Shown: one piece after another, positions 16,325 to 25,892 of the stretch
Layout: every line of letters begins with the position of its first letter
Numbering within the stretch: the stretch's first letter is position 1
NCBI GenBank assembly: GCA_036376915.1
Contig: DASUZK010000059.1
Coordinates: 1-64,000, forward strand
Reading direction: 5' to 3'
From: VRUE01 sp036376915
GTDB taxonomy: Bacteria > Actinomycetota > Thermoleophilia > Solirubrobacterales > 70-9
Length of the DNA: 64,000 nucleotides
Notes under the pieces: generated by a model
Seen by the model: only the letters and a program-made list of their open reading frames with translations
What the model was told of the DNA's origin: nothing
Databases searched by the model: none
Made by a program: the position numbers and the translations under genes

Positions 16325-17787
16325 CAGCCTTCACCCAGCTGCTTCTTGGTCTGGCCGGAGGTCTTGATGCCGTCGTTGCGCGGGGTGTTGCCGATCCTCG
16401 TCACACCCGCTTCGTAGCGCTCGTTGCCCGCCTCGCACTCCCTGGGCTGGCCGGGGGAAGCGGTATTCGGGTAGGGATTGGAGTGGAGGTGGTTGGCTTT
16501 TCCACCGCTGGAGACGAGGAATCGTTCATTCTCAGGTTCGGGGCTGTTGGCGGGGGCCGATGCGGCGCCACCCTCTGAGTTCGGCCCGCTGGGCGCCTGG
16601 AAGGCGATCGCGTTGATCCAGTTGCCCAGCGGATTGCCCTCGCTGGAAGCGCTGGCGAGATTGCGGAAGGCGATCGTCAGGTAGTTGCAAGTGGTCTGGG
16701 CGGGACCGATGAACCGGATCGCCGGCCCGAGCAGGTCGTTGGTGTCGATCAGCAGGTCGAGGCCGTTGAAGACGCCCGGGGATTCCTGGAAGGCGAGCAG
16801 CGCCTCCGCCGTCGGCGGCAGCTGGGCGTTCAGCTTCGGCGATTCGTTCAGCGCGGGGATGCCGGCGCGCAGCGCCGCGGCGATCGTCGGCGAGGTTTCG
16901 GCGAGCGCCTCGGCGCCCGGCTTCAGGGCGGCGAAGAAGCGCTCGGAGTCGCGGAGGAAGGGGCGCAGGGCGGGCAGGGTCTCGGTCGCCACGTCGAGCG
17001 TCTCGGGGCCCTTGGAGATCGTTTCCTGGATGAAGGGGCGGGAGACGCGGGCGAAGGCGGCGAAGGTACGGTCGAGGGCGACGAACATGCTCGCCTGCTC
17101 GGCCGCCACCGGCGCCACGGTGGCCGAGAGGTTCTCCAGCGCTCGCCAGAAGCCGCCGAAGTCGGTGCTCGGGGCGACCAGGTTGGCCAGCGCCGGCTGG
17201 CCGCTTTCGACGGCTTCGCGCAGCACGGCGAAGAAGGCGTTGAGCTGGGGGCCGCGGCCGGCGAAGGCGTTTCCGAAGCCGGCCAGGCCGCGCTGGATCG
17301 AGGCTCTGGTCTTCTCGTCGAACATGTCGAAGAACTGGTCGATGTCGACCGGTTCCGGTCGTGCGGCCGACTCCGGGATCGTTTCCCCGGCGGCGAGGCC
17401 CTCGTCGGAATCGCCGGGCACGATCTGCAGGTACTTGAGGCCGAGCGGCGATTTGGGCCGGATGATCATCGTCGAGTTGGCCGGCAGCGGCTGCACGCTC
17501 TTGTCGAGGCTGAGGCTGAGCTCGGCCGCGACCGCGCCGCCCCCCGTCTGCACGGGGACCACCTTCTTGACGACGCCGACGCGGGCGCCGCCGATCCGCA
17601 CCTCGTTGCCCTTGACCAGGGCGTTGGCGTTGGGCACGCGGGCGGTGAGGTTGTAGGTGGAGACGAAGGGAAGGCCATTGTTGGCGTTGTAGGCGAGGAA
17701 GACGGCGACGATCACGACCAGCACGGTCACGGCGCCGACGATCACCGGGCTGCTCGCCACCCCCTGTATGCCGCTGCGGTTCCTCAT
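16324..17787 (-). CDS. MCE/MlaD-family protein, third of cluster
   Basis: This 487-residue protein has a short N-terminus and a membrane helix at about 14-34 (VIVGAVTVLVVIVAVFLAY). The MCE domain contains VRIGGARVGVVKKV and SPLGLKYLQIVPG. The motif PVDIDQFFDMFD is also present nearly unchanged in the first gene, marking a common MCE subgroup. The C-terminal 100 residues are Ser/Pro/Asn-rich. It shares one base with the fourth gene and overlaps the second by 4. Confidence 0.88.
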   Translation of the reverse strand: MRNRSGIQGVASSPVIVGAVTVLVVIVAVFLAYNANNGLPFVSTYNLTARVPNANALVKGNEVRIGGARVGVVKKVVPVQTGGGAVAAELSLSLDKSVQPLPANSTMIIRPKSPLGLKYLQIVPGDSDEGLAAGETIPESAARPEPVDIDQFFDMFDEKTRASIQRGLAGFGNAFAGRGPQLNAFFAVLREAVESGQPALANLVAPSTDFGGFWRALENLSATVAPVAAEQASMFVALDRTFAAFARVSRPFIQETISKGPETLDVATETLPALRPFLRDSERFFAALKPGAEALAETSPTIAAALRAGIPALNESPKLNAQLPPTAEALLAFQESPGVFNGLDLLIDTNDLLGPAIRFIGPAQTTCNYLTIAFRNLASASSEGNPLGNWINAIAFQAPSGPNSEGGAASAPANSPEPENERFLVSSGGKANHLHSNPYPNTASPGQPRECEAGNERYEAGVTRIGNTPRNDGIKTSGQTKKQLGEG

Positions 17788-19238
17788 CGGGCAAGCCGCC
17801 CTTCACCGAGGTCGAGGCCGCCGGGGCCGAGCGGGGTCAAGGGGGCGAGGCTCGGGCCGGTAGTGCCAGGGCGGGCGAGGGTCCCCCCGGCACTGCTGGC
17901 CTGAGCTTCTTCGAGCCGTTCGACCAGGCTCGCGACGCCGATCGACGAGGTGCCGGCGTTGGTGCCAGTGAAGTCGGCCACACAGCCGCTCTTGGGGGCA
18001 ATTTCGTATTCGATGCAGTCGGCGAGCGTGACCGCGCTGCGCAGGAAGTGCCCGTATTCGTCGAAGCCGTTGGTCGTCGCGGCGCCGTTGTAGATCAGGT
18101 CGACCAGGTTGCTCCAGCCCCCCGTTTCCCGCGCGCTGCCGAAGAACTCGGCGAGCTTCGTGGTCGGGTTTGCGCCCGACTTGGCCAGGTCGCGCGTCTT
18201 GCGCACGATCGGATCGGCGGCGAGCAGGGTCGGCCCGGCCTCTTCTCCCGTCGCCCCGAGCGACTTCAGCGCCACCGTCGAGGCGGCCGAGAAGGGGGTC
18301 AGCAGGCGGGTGGCTTCGGCGAAGGAGGGCGCGGCCTCGCCGAGGTCGGCGAAGACGGGCGTGGCGGTGTCGGAGAAGCCCCCGAGGCTGGCCATGGTCG
18401 CGCGGAACTCGCGCAGGAAGGCGGGGAACTTGCGCAGCGAGGCTTCCAGGTCGGCGCCGCGTTCGGAGCTGGCTTCGGCGGCCGCGCCGGAGTTGGCGAA
18501 GAAGCCGGCGACGCTCGCGCGCTCGCGCGAGAGGGGCTCGAGGATCTGTTCGGAGTCCGCTGCCAGCTGGGTGAGCCGGTCGCGCTGGGCGTTCAGCGTC
18601 CCGATCAGGCGGTCGGCGTCGCGCAGGACCGGGTTGGCGCGCTTCACGGCGGCCTCGATGTCGGACCCGCGGGAAGCCAAGCCCGCCCCGAGTTCGTTGA
18701 AGATCAAGCGGAAGCGCTGGGCGTAGGGCAGTTTGTTGATGTTGTTGATCAGGTCCGGGTCGACGCTGGTGCTGTTGTTCTCCAGCGGCAGCAGGTACTG
18801 GCCGGCGCCGGGCTGATCGTCGGCGATCTCTTTCAGCGGAGGCGGAGGCGAAGTGCCCGGGGCGCGCGGCAGGGTCGGGCGGCAATCGACGAACTTCTCG
18901 CCGATCAGCGACTGGGGGCGGATGTGGCAGCTGGCGTCGCTGCGGAAGTCCTGGAAGCCGGGGTCGTCGATCCTCATCACGATCACGGCCTTGCCCGGCA
19001 CCGCCCGCGGCTCGCCGCCCTCGTAGCTGTCGACCTCGCCCGGCCGGGTGACGTCGACGGACTCGATCTCGCCGACGTTGGCTCCGGCGACGCGGACCTG
19101 CTCGCCCTTCACCATGAAGCCGCCGTTGTCGAAGATCGCCCGCACCACGTAGCCGCCGTTGCCGTTGCCCCCGGAGACGAGCAGGACGGCCGCGACGACC
19201 GCTGCCACCACAGCGCCTATGACGAGCGTCCTCCTCAC
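17784..19238 (-). CDS. MCE/MlaD-family protein, second of cluster
   Basis: This 484-residue protein starts almost directly with its membrane helix (RTLVIGAVVAAVVAAVLLV). The MCE domain has VRVAGANVGEIESVDV and SLIGEKFVDCRPTL. A cysteine pair, in CHIRPQ and FVDCRP, lies within or beside the MCE domain. A long helical part and a Gly/Pro/Leu-rich C-terminus follow. Overlaps at both ends match the rest of the cluster. Confidence 0.88.
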   Translation of the reverse strand: MRRTLVIGAVVAAVVAAVLLVSGGNGNGGYVVRAIFDNGGFMVKGEQVRVAGANVGEIESVDVTRPGEVDSYEGGEPRAVPGKAVIVMRIDDPGFQDFRSDASCHIRPQSLIGEKFVDCRPTLPRAPGTSPPPPLKEIADDQPGAGQYLLPLENNSTSVDPDLINNINKLPYAQRFRLIFNELGAGLASRGSDIEAAVKRANPVLRDADRLIGTLNAQRDRLTQLAADSEQILEPLSRERASVAGFFANSGAAAEASSERGADLEASLRKFPAFLREFRATMASLGGFSDTATPVFADLGEAAPSFAEATRLLTPFSAASTVALKSLGATGEEAGPTLLAADPIVRKTRDLAKSGANPTTKLAEFFGSARETGGWSNLVDLIYNGAATTNGFDEYGHFLRSAVTLADCIEYEIAPKSGCVADFTGTNAGTSSIGVASLVERLEEAQASSAGGTLARPGTTGPSLAPLTPLGPGGLDLGEGRLAR

Positions 19239-20641
19239 GGTCCCGGGGGCGCGTCGTCGGGGTTGCAGTCGGAGGTGGTCACGCCAGAGCCGGAGAAGGG
19301 CGGTTCGACGAAGGGGCTGGAGCCGTCGGCGGCGGGCTGGCTGGCGCCGCCCGGACAGCGGCGCGTGACCCCGGCCGCGCTGCCGAAGACGTCGTACTGT
19401 TCGCTCGGCGAGATCGGTTCCAGCGCGGCGCCGCTGCCGGCGTATTTGAAGATGTTGAGATCGGAGAAGCTGACCCGTGTGTAGTGGCCGTTCCCGTCGA
19501 AGGGCGCCGAGACCTGGCCCAGCTTGGCGAAGCCGTTGAAGAGGTCGGGCGCGTAGGCGCGGAAGAACTCGAGGTTCGGCTGGAAGTCGGAGATGGCGCT
19601 TTCGGCGTGGGGAAAGGTCCTGGAGGCCCGCTGCTGCACCGTCGGCAGCGCCGCCAGCAGTTCGTTGGCGTCGTTGGCGAAGCCCGGCCGCGCCACGGTG
19701 AGGCGGAGGTTCCGGAAGACCGGCACCGCCCTCGAGAGCACCGGCTGCAGTTCGCTCAGGAAGGGGGCGAGGCCCTTGGTTGCGGTCCCCGAGGCTTCGA
19801 TCAGCGGTTCGAGGTCGTCGAGGGCGGCGCGCAGGTTGACGAACGTCGTGTTCGCCTGGCGGAAGGTGGGGGGCAGGAGCGCGAGGCTGCGGCCGAGGGC
19901 GACGTTCTCCTCGGCGATGGCCCCGAATGCCGTGCTGGCATTGGAGATCGCGCTCGAGAGCTCCTCGCTGCGTTCGGAGACGGCCGTCCCGAGCCGGCTC
20001 GAGCTGACCAGGAACCGCGAGAAGAGCCGTTCGTCGGCGGTCAGTTCGCGGAAGAGCGCGCCGGCCCGATTGAGGCCGACGCCGAAGTACTTGATCGAGT
20101 CGTTGCCGTCCTCCCCGCGCCCGGCGTACCAGGTCGCGTTGCCGCGGATGAACTCGCCGAGGGCGCGGCGAACCGGGGTCGGGAACGTGTTGAAGAACTG
20201 GTCGATGTCGACCGGGGTGGTCGTCGAGGCCAGGCCCAGGGTCGCGTCCTCATCCAGGGGCGGGTTGCTGTTGGGCCCGGGGCTGATCGAGACGTAGTGG
20301 TTGGCGACGCCCGAGAGTGAGGTGGCGCGGATCGTCGCCGTGGTGCCCTCGTGCAGCTCCTGCTCGACGCTGACCTCGACCTCGGCGAGGTTGTCGTCGG
20401 TGAGGTCGATGCTTTCGACCGAGCCCACCGGCTGGCCGCCGATCAGGACCTGGTTGTCGGGGACGAGCTGGCTGGCGTTCTGGAAGAGCAGCCGGTAGCG
20501 GTGCTCGCCGTTGCCGCCGAGGATGACGGCGCCGAGCGCGATTACTGCAACCGCCAGCACGGCGATCGCCGCGACCCGCCCGGGGGTGACCCCCCGGCTT
20601 TGCGCCGGGCTCTTGTCCTCGCCTGAGGGTTTGGCAGCCAC
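19235..20641 (-). CDS. MCE/MlaD-family protein, first of cluster
   Basis: This is about 468 residues when begun at the GTG at 20641, giving MAAKPSGEDKSPAQ before the membrane helix (VAAIAVLAVAVIALGAVIL). A TTG at 20719 would add 26 residues rich in Arg and Gly that do not look conserved; neither start has a strong ribosome binding site. The MCE domain includes VLIGGQPVGSVESIDL and TSLSGVANHYVSISPG, followed by PVDIDQFFNTF. Upstream (20720-20829) lies the divergent secreted-protein gene rather than YrbE permease genes, which is unusual for an mce cluster. Confidence 0.86.
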   Translation of the reverse strand: MAAKPSGEDKSPAQSRGVTPGRVAAIAVLAVAVIALGAVILGGNGEHRYRLLFQNASQLVPDNQVLIGGQPVGSVESIDLTDDNLAEVEVSVEQELHEGTTATIRATSLSGVANHYVSISPGPNSNPPLDEDATLGLASTTTPVDIDQFFNTFPTPVRRALGEFIRGNATWYAGRGEDGNDSIKYFGVGLNRAGALFRELTADERLFSRFLVSSSRLGTAVSERSEELSSAISNASTAFGAIAEENVALGRSLALLPPTFRQANTTFVNLRAALDDLEPLIEASGTATKGLAPFLSELQPVLSRAVPVFRNLRLTVARPGFANDANELLAALPTVQQRASRTFPHAESAISDFQPNLEFFRAYAPDLFNGFAKLGQVSAPFDGNGHYTRVSFSDLNIFKYAGSGAALEPISPSEQYDVFGSAAGVTRRCPGGASQPAADGSSPFVEPPFSGSGVTTSDCNPDDAPPGP

Positions 20642-20829
20642 GGATCGTCGCTTGCGGTTTCCCCGGCCTCCGATCCGGGGTAACGGCCGCAGAATCGTAT
20701 CCGAGCGGCCCGCTGCCAAGCGCGGGGCGTGCAGGTACTTAACTGGAATTCAACGCGCTACTCTGGGACTGCGGCGGGTTAAGGGAACGGGAGACGCAGG
20801 GGCAAAACCGAAAAGGAGCGAGAAAGCCA

Positions 20830-21612
20830 ATGCGCAAACGTCTGACCATTGCCGTTGCCATGGCGGTAGGTGTAGCCGTCACGGTCGCCGGCGCAGCCTC
20901 GGCTGTCCAGTCCCCGGTGCTCGTCGGCGCCGACGGAAACACCCAGAGCATCGGCGTGAACATCACGCCGAAGAAGCGTTCCGCGACGAAGCCCACCCCG
21001 GCGACACTCGAAGTGACCACCGCCACGGATAACGCGACCACGCCGAACGGCGTTCCGATCCCGGCCGTGCAGGCGATCGTCGACTTCCCCAAAGGCGTGA
21101 CGATCTACAACAAGGGCTACCCGACCTGCGATTCCGGCGTCCTGCAGAACACTTCCACCGAAAAGGCGCTCGAAGAATGCAAACGAGCGAAGATCGGGAA
21201 TGGCGAAGGCACCCTCGACCTCGTCGTCGGCGAAAAAGTCTTCCCCGTCGTAGCGGGGATGACCGTGTTCAACGGCGTGCCCAGCGGCGGCAAGCCGGTA
21301 ATCCTGCTGCACCTCTACAGCCAGACGCCGGTCCAGACCACCGTCGTGCTCGTCGGCGTGGTCAAGAACTTCAACAAGCAGGGCTTCGGCCCGCGCCTCG
21401 ACGTCGCGATCCCGCTGATCGCGGGCGGCCAGGGAGCGGTCACCGGAGTCAAGATCAAGGTCTTCAAGACCTACACCTTCAAGGGGAAGAAGCGCAGCTA
21501 CATCAACGCCACCTGCCCGACCAAGAGTTGGAAGGCACGCGGCCAGTTCGTCTTCAAGGACGGCGAATCCCTGACGCCAGGCGTGAAGGGGAAGTGCACC
21601 CAGAAGAAATAG
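20830..21612 (+). CDS. Secreted four-cysteine protein, family copy 2
   Basis: This 260-residue protein has signal peptide MRKRLTIAVAMAVGVAVTVAG, with likely cleavage after ASA (about 24). The cysteines are at 100, 117, 229 and 256, the same 17/112/27 spacing as the copies at 3215-3988 and 25017-25769. It shares the YPTC, FNGVPSGG, IAGGQGAVTG and YTFKGKKRSYINATCP segments. AAAAGGAGCGAG precedes the ATG. It diverges from the MCE cluster and converges on the MMPL gene with a 9-base gap. Function unknown; envelope location expected. Confidence 0.82.
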   Translation: MRKRLTIAVAMAVGVAVTVAGAASAVQSPVLVGADGNTQSIGVNITPKKRSATKPTPATLEVTTATDNATTPNGVPIPAVQAIVDFPKGVTIYNKGYPTCDSGVLQNTSTEKALEECKRAKIGNGEGTLDLVVGEKVFPVVAGMTVFNGVPSGGKPVILLHLYSQTPVQTTVVLVGVVKNFNKQGFGPRLDVAIPLIAGGQGAVTGVKIKVFKTYTFKGKKRSYINATCPTKSWKARGQFVFKDGESLTPGVKGKCTQKK

Positions 21613-21621
21613 CGACGTCGG

Positions 21622-24600
21622 TCAGACGTTGAAGCGCGGCAGCGCCCGCTCCAGCGGGCGCGGCAGCCACCACACCCGATCGCCGATCAGGAGCATCAGC
21701 GCCGGCAGCAGGACGATGCGAACGACGGTGGCGTCGAGCAACACCGCGACGGTCAGCCCGATCCCGAGCTGGCTGACCGTCTGCACCGGCGCCCCGGCGA
21801 AGGCGATGAAGACAGCCATCATGATCACCGCGGCGCCGGTGATCACCCGGGCCGTCTTTTCCAGGCCGAAGTGGACCGCCGCCGCGTTGTCGCCGTGCTC
21901 GTCGTAGTGCTCTCGCATCCGCACCAACAGGAACACCGCGTAGTCGATCGAGAGCCCGAAGACGACGCCGAAGATCATCGTCGCCCCGACCGCGTTGATG
22001 TAGGTATTGCCGCCCAGGGGCCAGCCGTCGGGCACGTTGGTCAGCAGGGTGAGGATGCCGAAGGCGACGGCGACGGTGAGGAGGTTGAGCCCCACCGCTA
22101 TCGCCGCCAGCGGCAGCGAGCGCAGGACGAGGACGAGGACGAGGAAGGTGGCGAGCGTGATCGCGGCGATGACGATCGGCATTCGCTCCCTGGTAACGCG
22201 GCTGTAGGTGTTGAGGGTCGCCGTCCCGCCGGCGACCCCGGCCTCGACGTCGGCGTCCTTGCTCAGCGCCGCCGCGTCCTCTTCGAGGCGCTTGTTGAAG
22301 TCGACAGACCCGTCGGAGGCGAAGTCATAGCTGGTGGTGACGAGGTACCGCGCCGCCTGGCCGCCGCGCTGCAGGTCGACGGCCCCGTTGGCGGCCTCGC
22401 GCAGCGGTCCACGCGTCCCGTCGAGGGCGGTGAGGACGAAGTAGCCCGAGTCGAAGATGCCGGGGGTGGTTCGCCGCAGGTTGTCGACCTGTCGGCTGAG
22501 ATTGGCGTTCTGGGAGACGACGCGGACGTTGGCGCGGCGCAGGCCCGACTGCAGGGGGTAGGAGCGCGAGTACGCTTCGCCGAGCCTCCGTTCGAGCTCG
22601 GACGTTCCGCCGGCGAGCTGGGTCAACCCGCCCGCCAGAAGGGTCGCCGCGGAGCTTGCTTCGTCGAGGCCACCGGCGAGCTGCTTCGCTTCCCGGTCGA
22701 GGATTTCGGCGTTGTCAGCGAGTTTGTCGCCGCCGCGGGAGAGTTTGAAGAGGCCGTCTGAGAGCTGTGTCGCCCCGTCGTTGAGGCGTTTGAGGATCAG
22801 TAGAGTGCTCTGCAGATACGCCTTGATTTCTTTCGCATCGTCAACGTTCTCGCTTAGGCGTTCGGCCAGGGCGGTCAGTTCGCTCGGCAGACCGCTCACA
22901 GCCCCGGAAGCCTGACGGACCGCCGCCAAGGCAGCGTCGTAGTTGGGATCCGTCTTGCCCACGGTCATGCCTTCGAGCTGCTGCAGGGCGGTCTTCAGCT
23001 GTTCGTCAGCCGCTTGCGCCGAGGCCTGCAGCTGCGGCACCGTGCTCTTCGAGTCCTGCTGGAGCGACCTGGTCAGCCGGCGCGACTCCGGCAGCACGTT
23101 GACGTTGAGGTTGGGGATCAGGTCGTGGGTGCCGAACTTGAGCTGGAGGCTGGCTATCGCCGCTTCCTCCTGCGCTTCGGCCAGTTTCCGCGAGCCCTCG
23201 GCGAACTGGCCGATCGCATCGACCGCTTCCTGGCCGCCGGCGGCGGCTTCGCCGAGGCCGTCGGCCAGTTCCACCGCTCCCTCTTCCGCCCGACTCGAGC
23301 CCTTGGCGAGCAGACCCGCCCCGTAGGCGGCCTGCGAAAGCCCTTTGCGAAGGGTGGAGACGCCGTCGGCCGCGCGACCGAGGTTCTTCCCCAGCCGGTC
23401 GAGGTTCGCCAGCGGCCCGGTCTCGTCGTCGGAGGAGATCAGGGCATCGCCCCTTCGGCGCAGAGGTTCGACCGCGCTCGCGACCTGGCCGGGGCCGATC
23501 ACGCTCTGCACGCCGGGCAGCATCGCGACCTTGCGCTGCCAGCGACTGAGGGTCGAGAGTCGGTCGGGTTCGGTGATCGGGCCGTCCTTGGCGACCGCGA
23601 TCACGACGAACGGCGCGTCGAAGCCGGCCCCGACCGAGTCCTGGACCCGTTCGGCGTCGAGGCGGGCCGGCGAGTCGTGCGGGAGTTCGCCGACGGTGAA
23701 GGGACCGGTCTTCAGCGCGATCGCCGGCGCCGCGAGGATCAGCACCACGGCGCCGATCGCGAGCGAGACCGGGACGGGACGGCTGAGAGCCGCGCTGACG
23801 ACGGTCATCAGGCGCGAGCGCTCGCCGTTGGGTGCCGCACCGATCCGCCAGCGGTCGACGTTGGGGCCGAGCAGGACCAGGATCGGAGGGCCGACGAGGG
23901 TCGCGACGAGGACGGTGAGCAGCACGACCAGGGCCAGCGTCGCGGCAAGCGAGGCGAGCAGGGCGCCGGGGACGACGAACATCGCCACGACCATCGAGAG
24001 GATCAGGGTGCTGCCGGCGAAGATCGTCGTGCGGCCAGCCGTGCGCCGCGTCGTCCAGGCGGCGGCGACGGGGTCGGCGCCTTCGGCGAGCTCTTCGCGG
24101 AAGCGCGAGACCAGCAGCAGCGCGTAGTCGACGCCGAGCGCAAGGCCCATCATCGAGCAGACGACCAGGGCCAGGGCTTCGATGCCAAAGAAGTTGGTGA
24201 GCAGGGAGAGCAGCCCCCGAGACGTGAGGACGGCGATCGCGCCGAAGCCGAGCGGGATCGCCGCCGCGACCGGCGAGCGGAAGACCAAGAGGAGAACGAT
24301 CAGGAGGATCGGCATCGCGATCAGCTCGCCGGTCTCCGCCGCGTCGATCGAGTCTTCTTGGATCGTCCGCGTCAGCGTGGCCTGTCCGGTTTGCGTAGCC
24401 TCGACCGGCGGATGGATCTCCTCCTCGAGGACGTCTTCCACCAGCGGCACCTTGTCTCGGGCCGCCTCGTCGACGTCGACGTGGAAGTCGGCGACTATCA
24501 GCGCCCGGTCGGGCCTGGGGCGCAGCTGGTCGACCGCGCCGCGGTCCCAGGGCGAGACCGTCGTCACCTTCGGGTCCTCCCGCAGGGCGCGAACCAGATC

Positions 24601-24900
24601 CGGGCCCTGGCGGTCGATCGCATCCGGCGGCCCTTCGAGGAGGATCGCGAAGATCGCCGTATCGCCGAAGTGATCGCGCAGCAGGTTGTTGGCGCGTTCG
24701 GTTCCGGTCCCCGGGATGTCCAGCGAGCTCGGGCTCAGCCGCTCCTCGAGGCTGAAGCCGAAGGCGGAGAGCGCCGCGATCAGGATCAGCGCAACCGCCA
24801 ACGCGCGGCGCGGATGCCGCAGCGACACCGGGGGACGGGCTTTGCCCTCGCGACTTCCGCGATCGTCGTCGCTCCGCCCCCTGCTCGTCCTCACGGGCAC
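21622..24900 (-). CDS. MMPL-family RND transporter
   Basis: This 1092-residue protein has the double RND layout: membrane helix at about 30-50, extracytoplasmic porter domain (about 55-190), a helix bundle (about 195-370) with LGVDYALLLVSRFREEL, a very large second soluble region (about 400-880), and a final bundle (about 900-1075) with GLSIDYAVFLLVRMREHYDE. The second loop holds long Ala/Gly-rich helical repeats likely to form a coiled coil. MMPL proteins export lipids or siderophores using the proton gradient. The start is GTG; a second GTG lies 6 bases in. It sits beside the MCE cluster, a plausible envelope lipid-handling region (inference). Confidence 0.92.
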   Translation of the reverse strand: MPVRTSRGRSDDDRGSREGKARPPVSLRHPRRALAVALILIAALSAFGFSLEERLSPSSLDIPGTGTERANNLLRDHFGDTAIFAILLEGPPDAIDRQGPDLVRALREDPKVTTVSPWDRGAVDQLRPRPDRALIVADFHVDVDEAARDKVPLVEDVLEEEIHPPVEATQTGQATLTRTIQEDSIDAAETGELIAMPILLIVLLLVFRSPVAAAIPLGFGAIAVLTSRGLLSLLTNFFGIEALALVVCSMMGLALGVDYALLLVSRFREELAEGADPVAAAWTTRRTAGRTTIFAGSTLILSMVVAMFVVPGALLASLAATLALVVLLTVLVATLVGPPILVLLGPNVDRWRIGAAPNGERSRLMTVVSAALSRPVPVSLAIGAVVLILAAPAIALKTGPFTVGELPHDSPARLDAERVQDSVGAGFDAPFVVIAVAKDGPITEPDRLSTLSRWQRKVAMLPGVQSVIGPGQVASAVEPLRRRGDALISSDDETGPLANLDRLGKNLGRAADGVSTLRKGLSQAAYGAGLLAKGSSRAEEGAVELADGLGEAAAGGQEAVDAIGQFAEGSRKLAEAQEEAAIASLQLKFGTHDLIPNLNVNVLPESRRLTRSLQQDSKSTVPQLQASAQAADEQLKTALQQLEGMTVGKTDPNYDAALAAVRQASGAVSGLPSELTALAERLSENVDDAKEIKAYLQSTLLILKRLNDGATQLSDGLFKLSRGGDKLADNAEILDREAKQLAGGLDEASSAATLLAGGLTQLAGGTSELERRLGEAYSRSYPLQSGLRRANVRVVSQNANLSRQVDNLRRTTPGIFDSGYFVLTALDGTRGPLREAANGAVDLQRGGQAARYLVTTSYDFASDGSVDFNKRLEEDAAALSKDADVEAGVAGGTATLNTYSRVTRERMPIVIAAITLATFLVLVLVLRSLPLAAIAVGLNLLTVAVAFGILTLLTNVPDGWPLGGNTYINAVGATMIFGVVFGLSIDYAVFLLVRMREHYDEHGDNAAAVHFGLEKTARVITGAAVIMMAVFIAFAGAPVQTVSQLGIGLTVAVLLDATVVRIVLLPALMLLIGDRVWWLPRPLERALPRFNV

Positions 24901-25016
24901 GCCCGTAGTTTGCCGGTCCGCACGACGGAGCGGGGGGAAAGATGCGGAAGAGTCTGTTAAGGAACCTGGTCGACTGTCGGCGCGCAGAGCGCGCTAGCCT
25001 GGACCTCGAGGGCGAT

Positions 25017-25769
25017 TTGAAGCGGCTACTGGGAATCGGGACGCTCATGGTCTGTGTCCTGTGCGCAGGCGCTGCCGACGCTGCCCTGGTTCGGTTCGGG
25101 AACCTGATCCTCACGGCCGACGGCGGCTTCACCCCCCGCCTCCTGCCCAAGCGCGCTTTCGCCCCGATCGAATTCGAGGGGCATGCCGACCTGAGAGCGG
25201 TCGACGGAGGAATCCCGCCAGCGGTGCGGCAGATCGTGCTCGACTTCGACCGGGACGGGCGGCTCAGCACAGGTGGTCTTCCCATCTGTGCTCCCGCGGT
25301 GCTGGAGGAAGCGACGCCGGCCGAAGCGCGGGCCCGCTGCCCAGGGGCGGTGGTCGGCAGCGGCAGGGTGGAGGCCCTGGTCGCCCTCGGCGATGGGCCA
25401 CCGGTCAAAGTCGGGTCCCCCCTGACGGTCTTCAACGGCCCGCGCCAGGAAGGACACGCGACGGCGATCCTGCATGCCCGCACCACGGCCCCATCGGTGC
25501 AGGCGTTCGTCCTCACCGTCCCGATCGAGCGCCGCGGCGGCGACTTCCGCTACCGGGCCACGATCGACGTGCCGCCGATCGCCGGTGGCCAGGGCTCTCT
25601 CACCCACGTCGACGGCACGATCGGCCGGCGCTACCGCTTCGAGGGCACCCGGCGCAGCTATGCCTCGGCCCGCTGCAGCGACGGGGTCCTGCGCACGCAC
25701 GGCCGGCTCACCTTCGCCGACACGACGATCATCGACGGCACGATCGAAAAGGCCTGCACGGCCCGGTAG
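25017..25769 (+). CDS. Secreted four-cysteine protein, family copy 3
   Basis: This 250-residue protein, begun at TTG 25017, has signal peptide MKRLLGIGTLMVCVLCAGAADA. GAGGGCG precedes this codon. An ATG at 24942 would add 25 residues and give a poor signal peptide. Mature cysteines at 91, 108, 220 and 247 repeat the 17/112/27 spacing of the other two copies. Shared parts include LPKRAFAPIEFEG (compare LPKSKLAPITLDV in copy 1), GLPIC, CPGAVVGSG, FNGP and the RRSYASARCSDG region. It diverges from the MMPL gene. Function unknown. Confidence 0.8.
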   Translation: MKRLLGIGTLMVCVLCAGAADAALVRFGNLILTADGGFTPRLLPKRAFAPIEFEGHADLRAVDGGIPPAVRQIVLDFDRDGRLSTGGLPICAPAVLEEATPAEARARCPGAVVGSGRVEALVALGDGPPVKVGSPLTVFNGPRQEGHATAILHARTTAPSVQAFVLTVPIERRGGDFRYRATIDVPPIAGGQGSLTHVDGTIGRRYRFEGTRRSYASARCSDGVLRTHGRLTFADTTIIDGTIEKACTAR

Positions 25770-25784
25770 AGCGCCGGACCTTCC

Positions 25785-25790
25785 TATACT
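25785..25790 (+). promoter_or_regulatory. Candidate -10 box of tRNA-Lys
   Basis: TATACT is positioned 9 bases before the first base of tRNA-Lys. The -35 region is not clear. Confidence 0.4.
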
Positions 25791-25799
25791 TCCCGCCCC

Positions 25800-25872
25800 G
25801 GGCCGTTAGCTCAGTTGGTAGAGCAGGAGACTCTTAATCTCAAGGTCGCTGGTTCGAGCCCAGCACGGCCCA
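25800..25872 (+). tRNA. tRNA-Lys (anticodon CTT)
   Basis: This is a 73-base tRNA with a full cloverleaf. The acceptor is GGGCCGT / ACGGCCC, the D arm GCTC/GAGC, the anticodon stem GGAGA/TCTCA-type with loop CTCTTAA (anticodon CTT), and the T arm GCTGG TTCGAGC CCAGC with discriminator A. CCA is not encoded. Its last 30 bases are repeated exactly at 26553-26582. Confidence 0.97.
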
Positions 25873-25892
25873 CTCTCGGCCTACGGCTGCAA

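Noticed and set aside
23006..25516. 836-residue minus-strand open frame overlapping the MMPL gene and copy 3 of the secreted family
   Set aside because: Arg/Pro-rich shadow in a second frame. The MMPL frame and the plus-strand secreted protein have clear family features.
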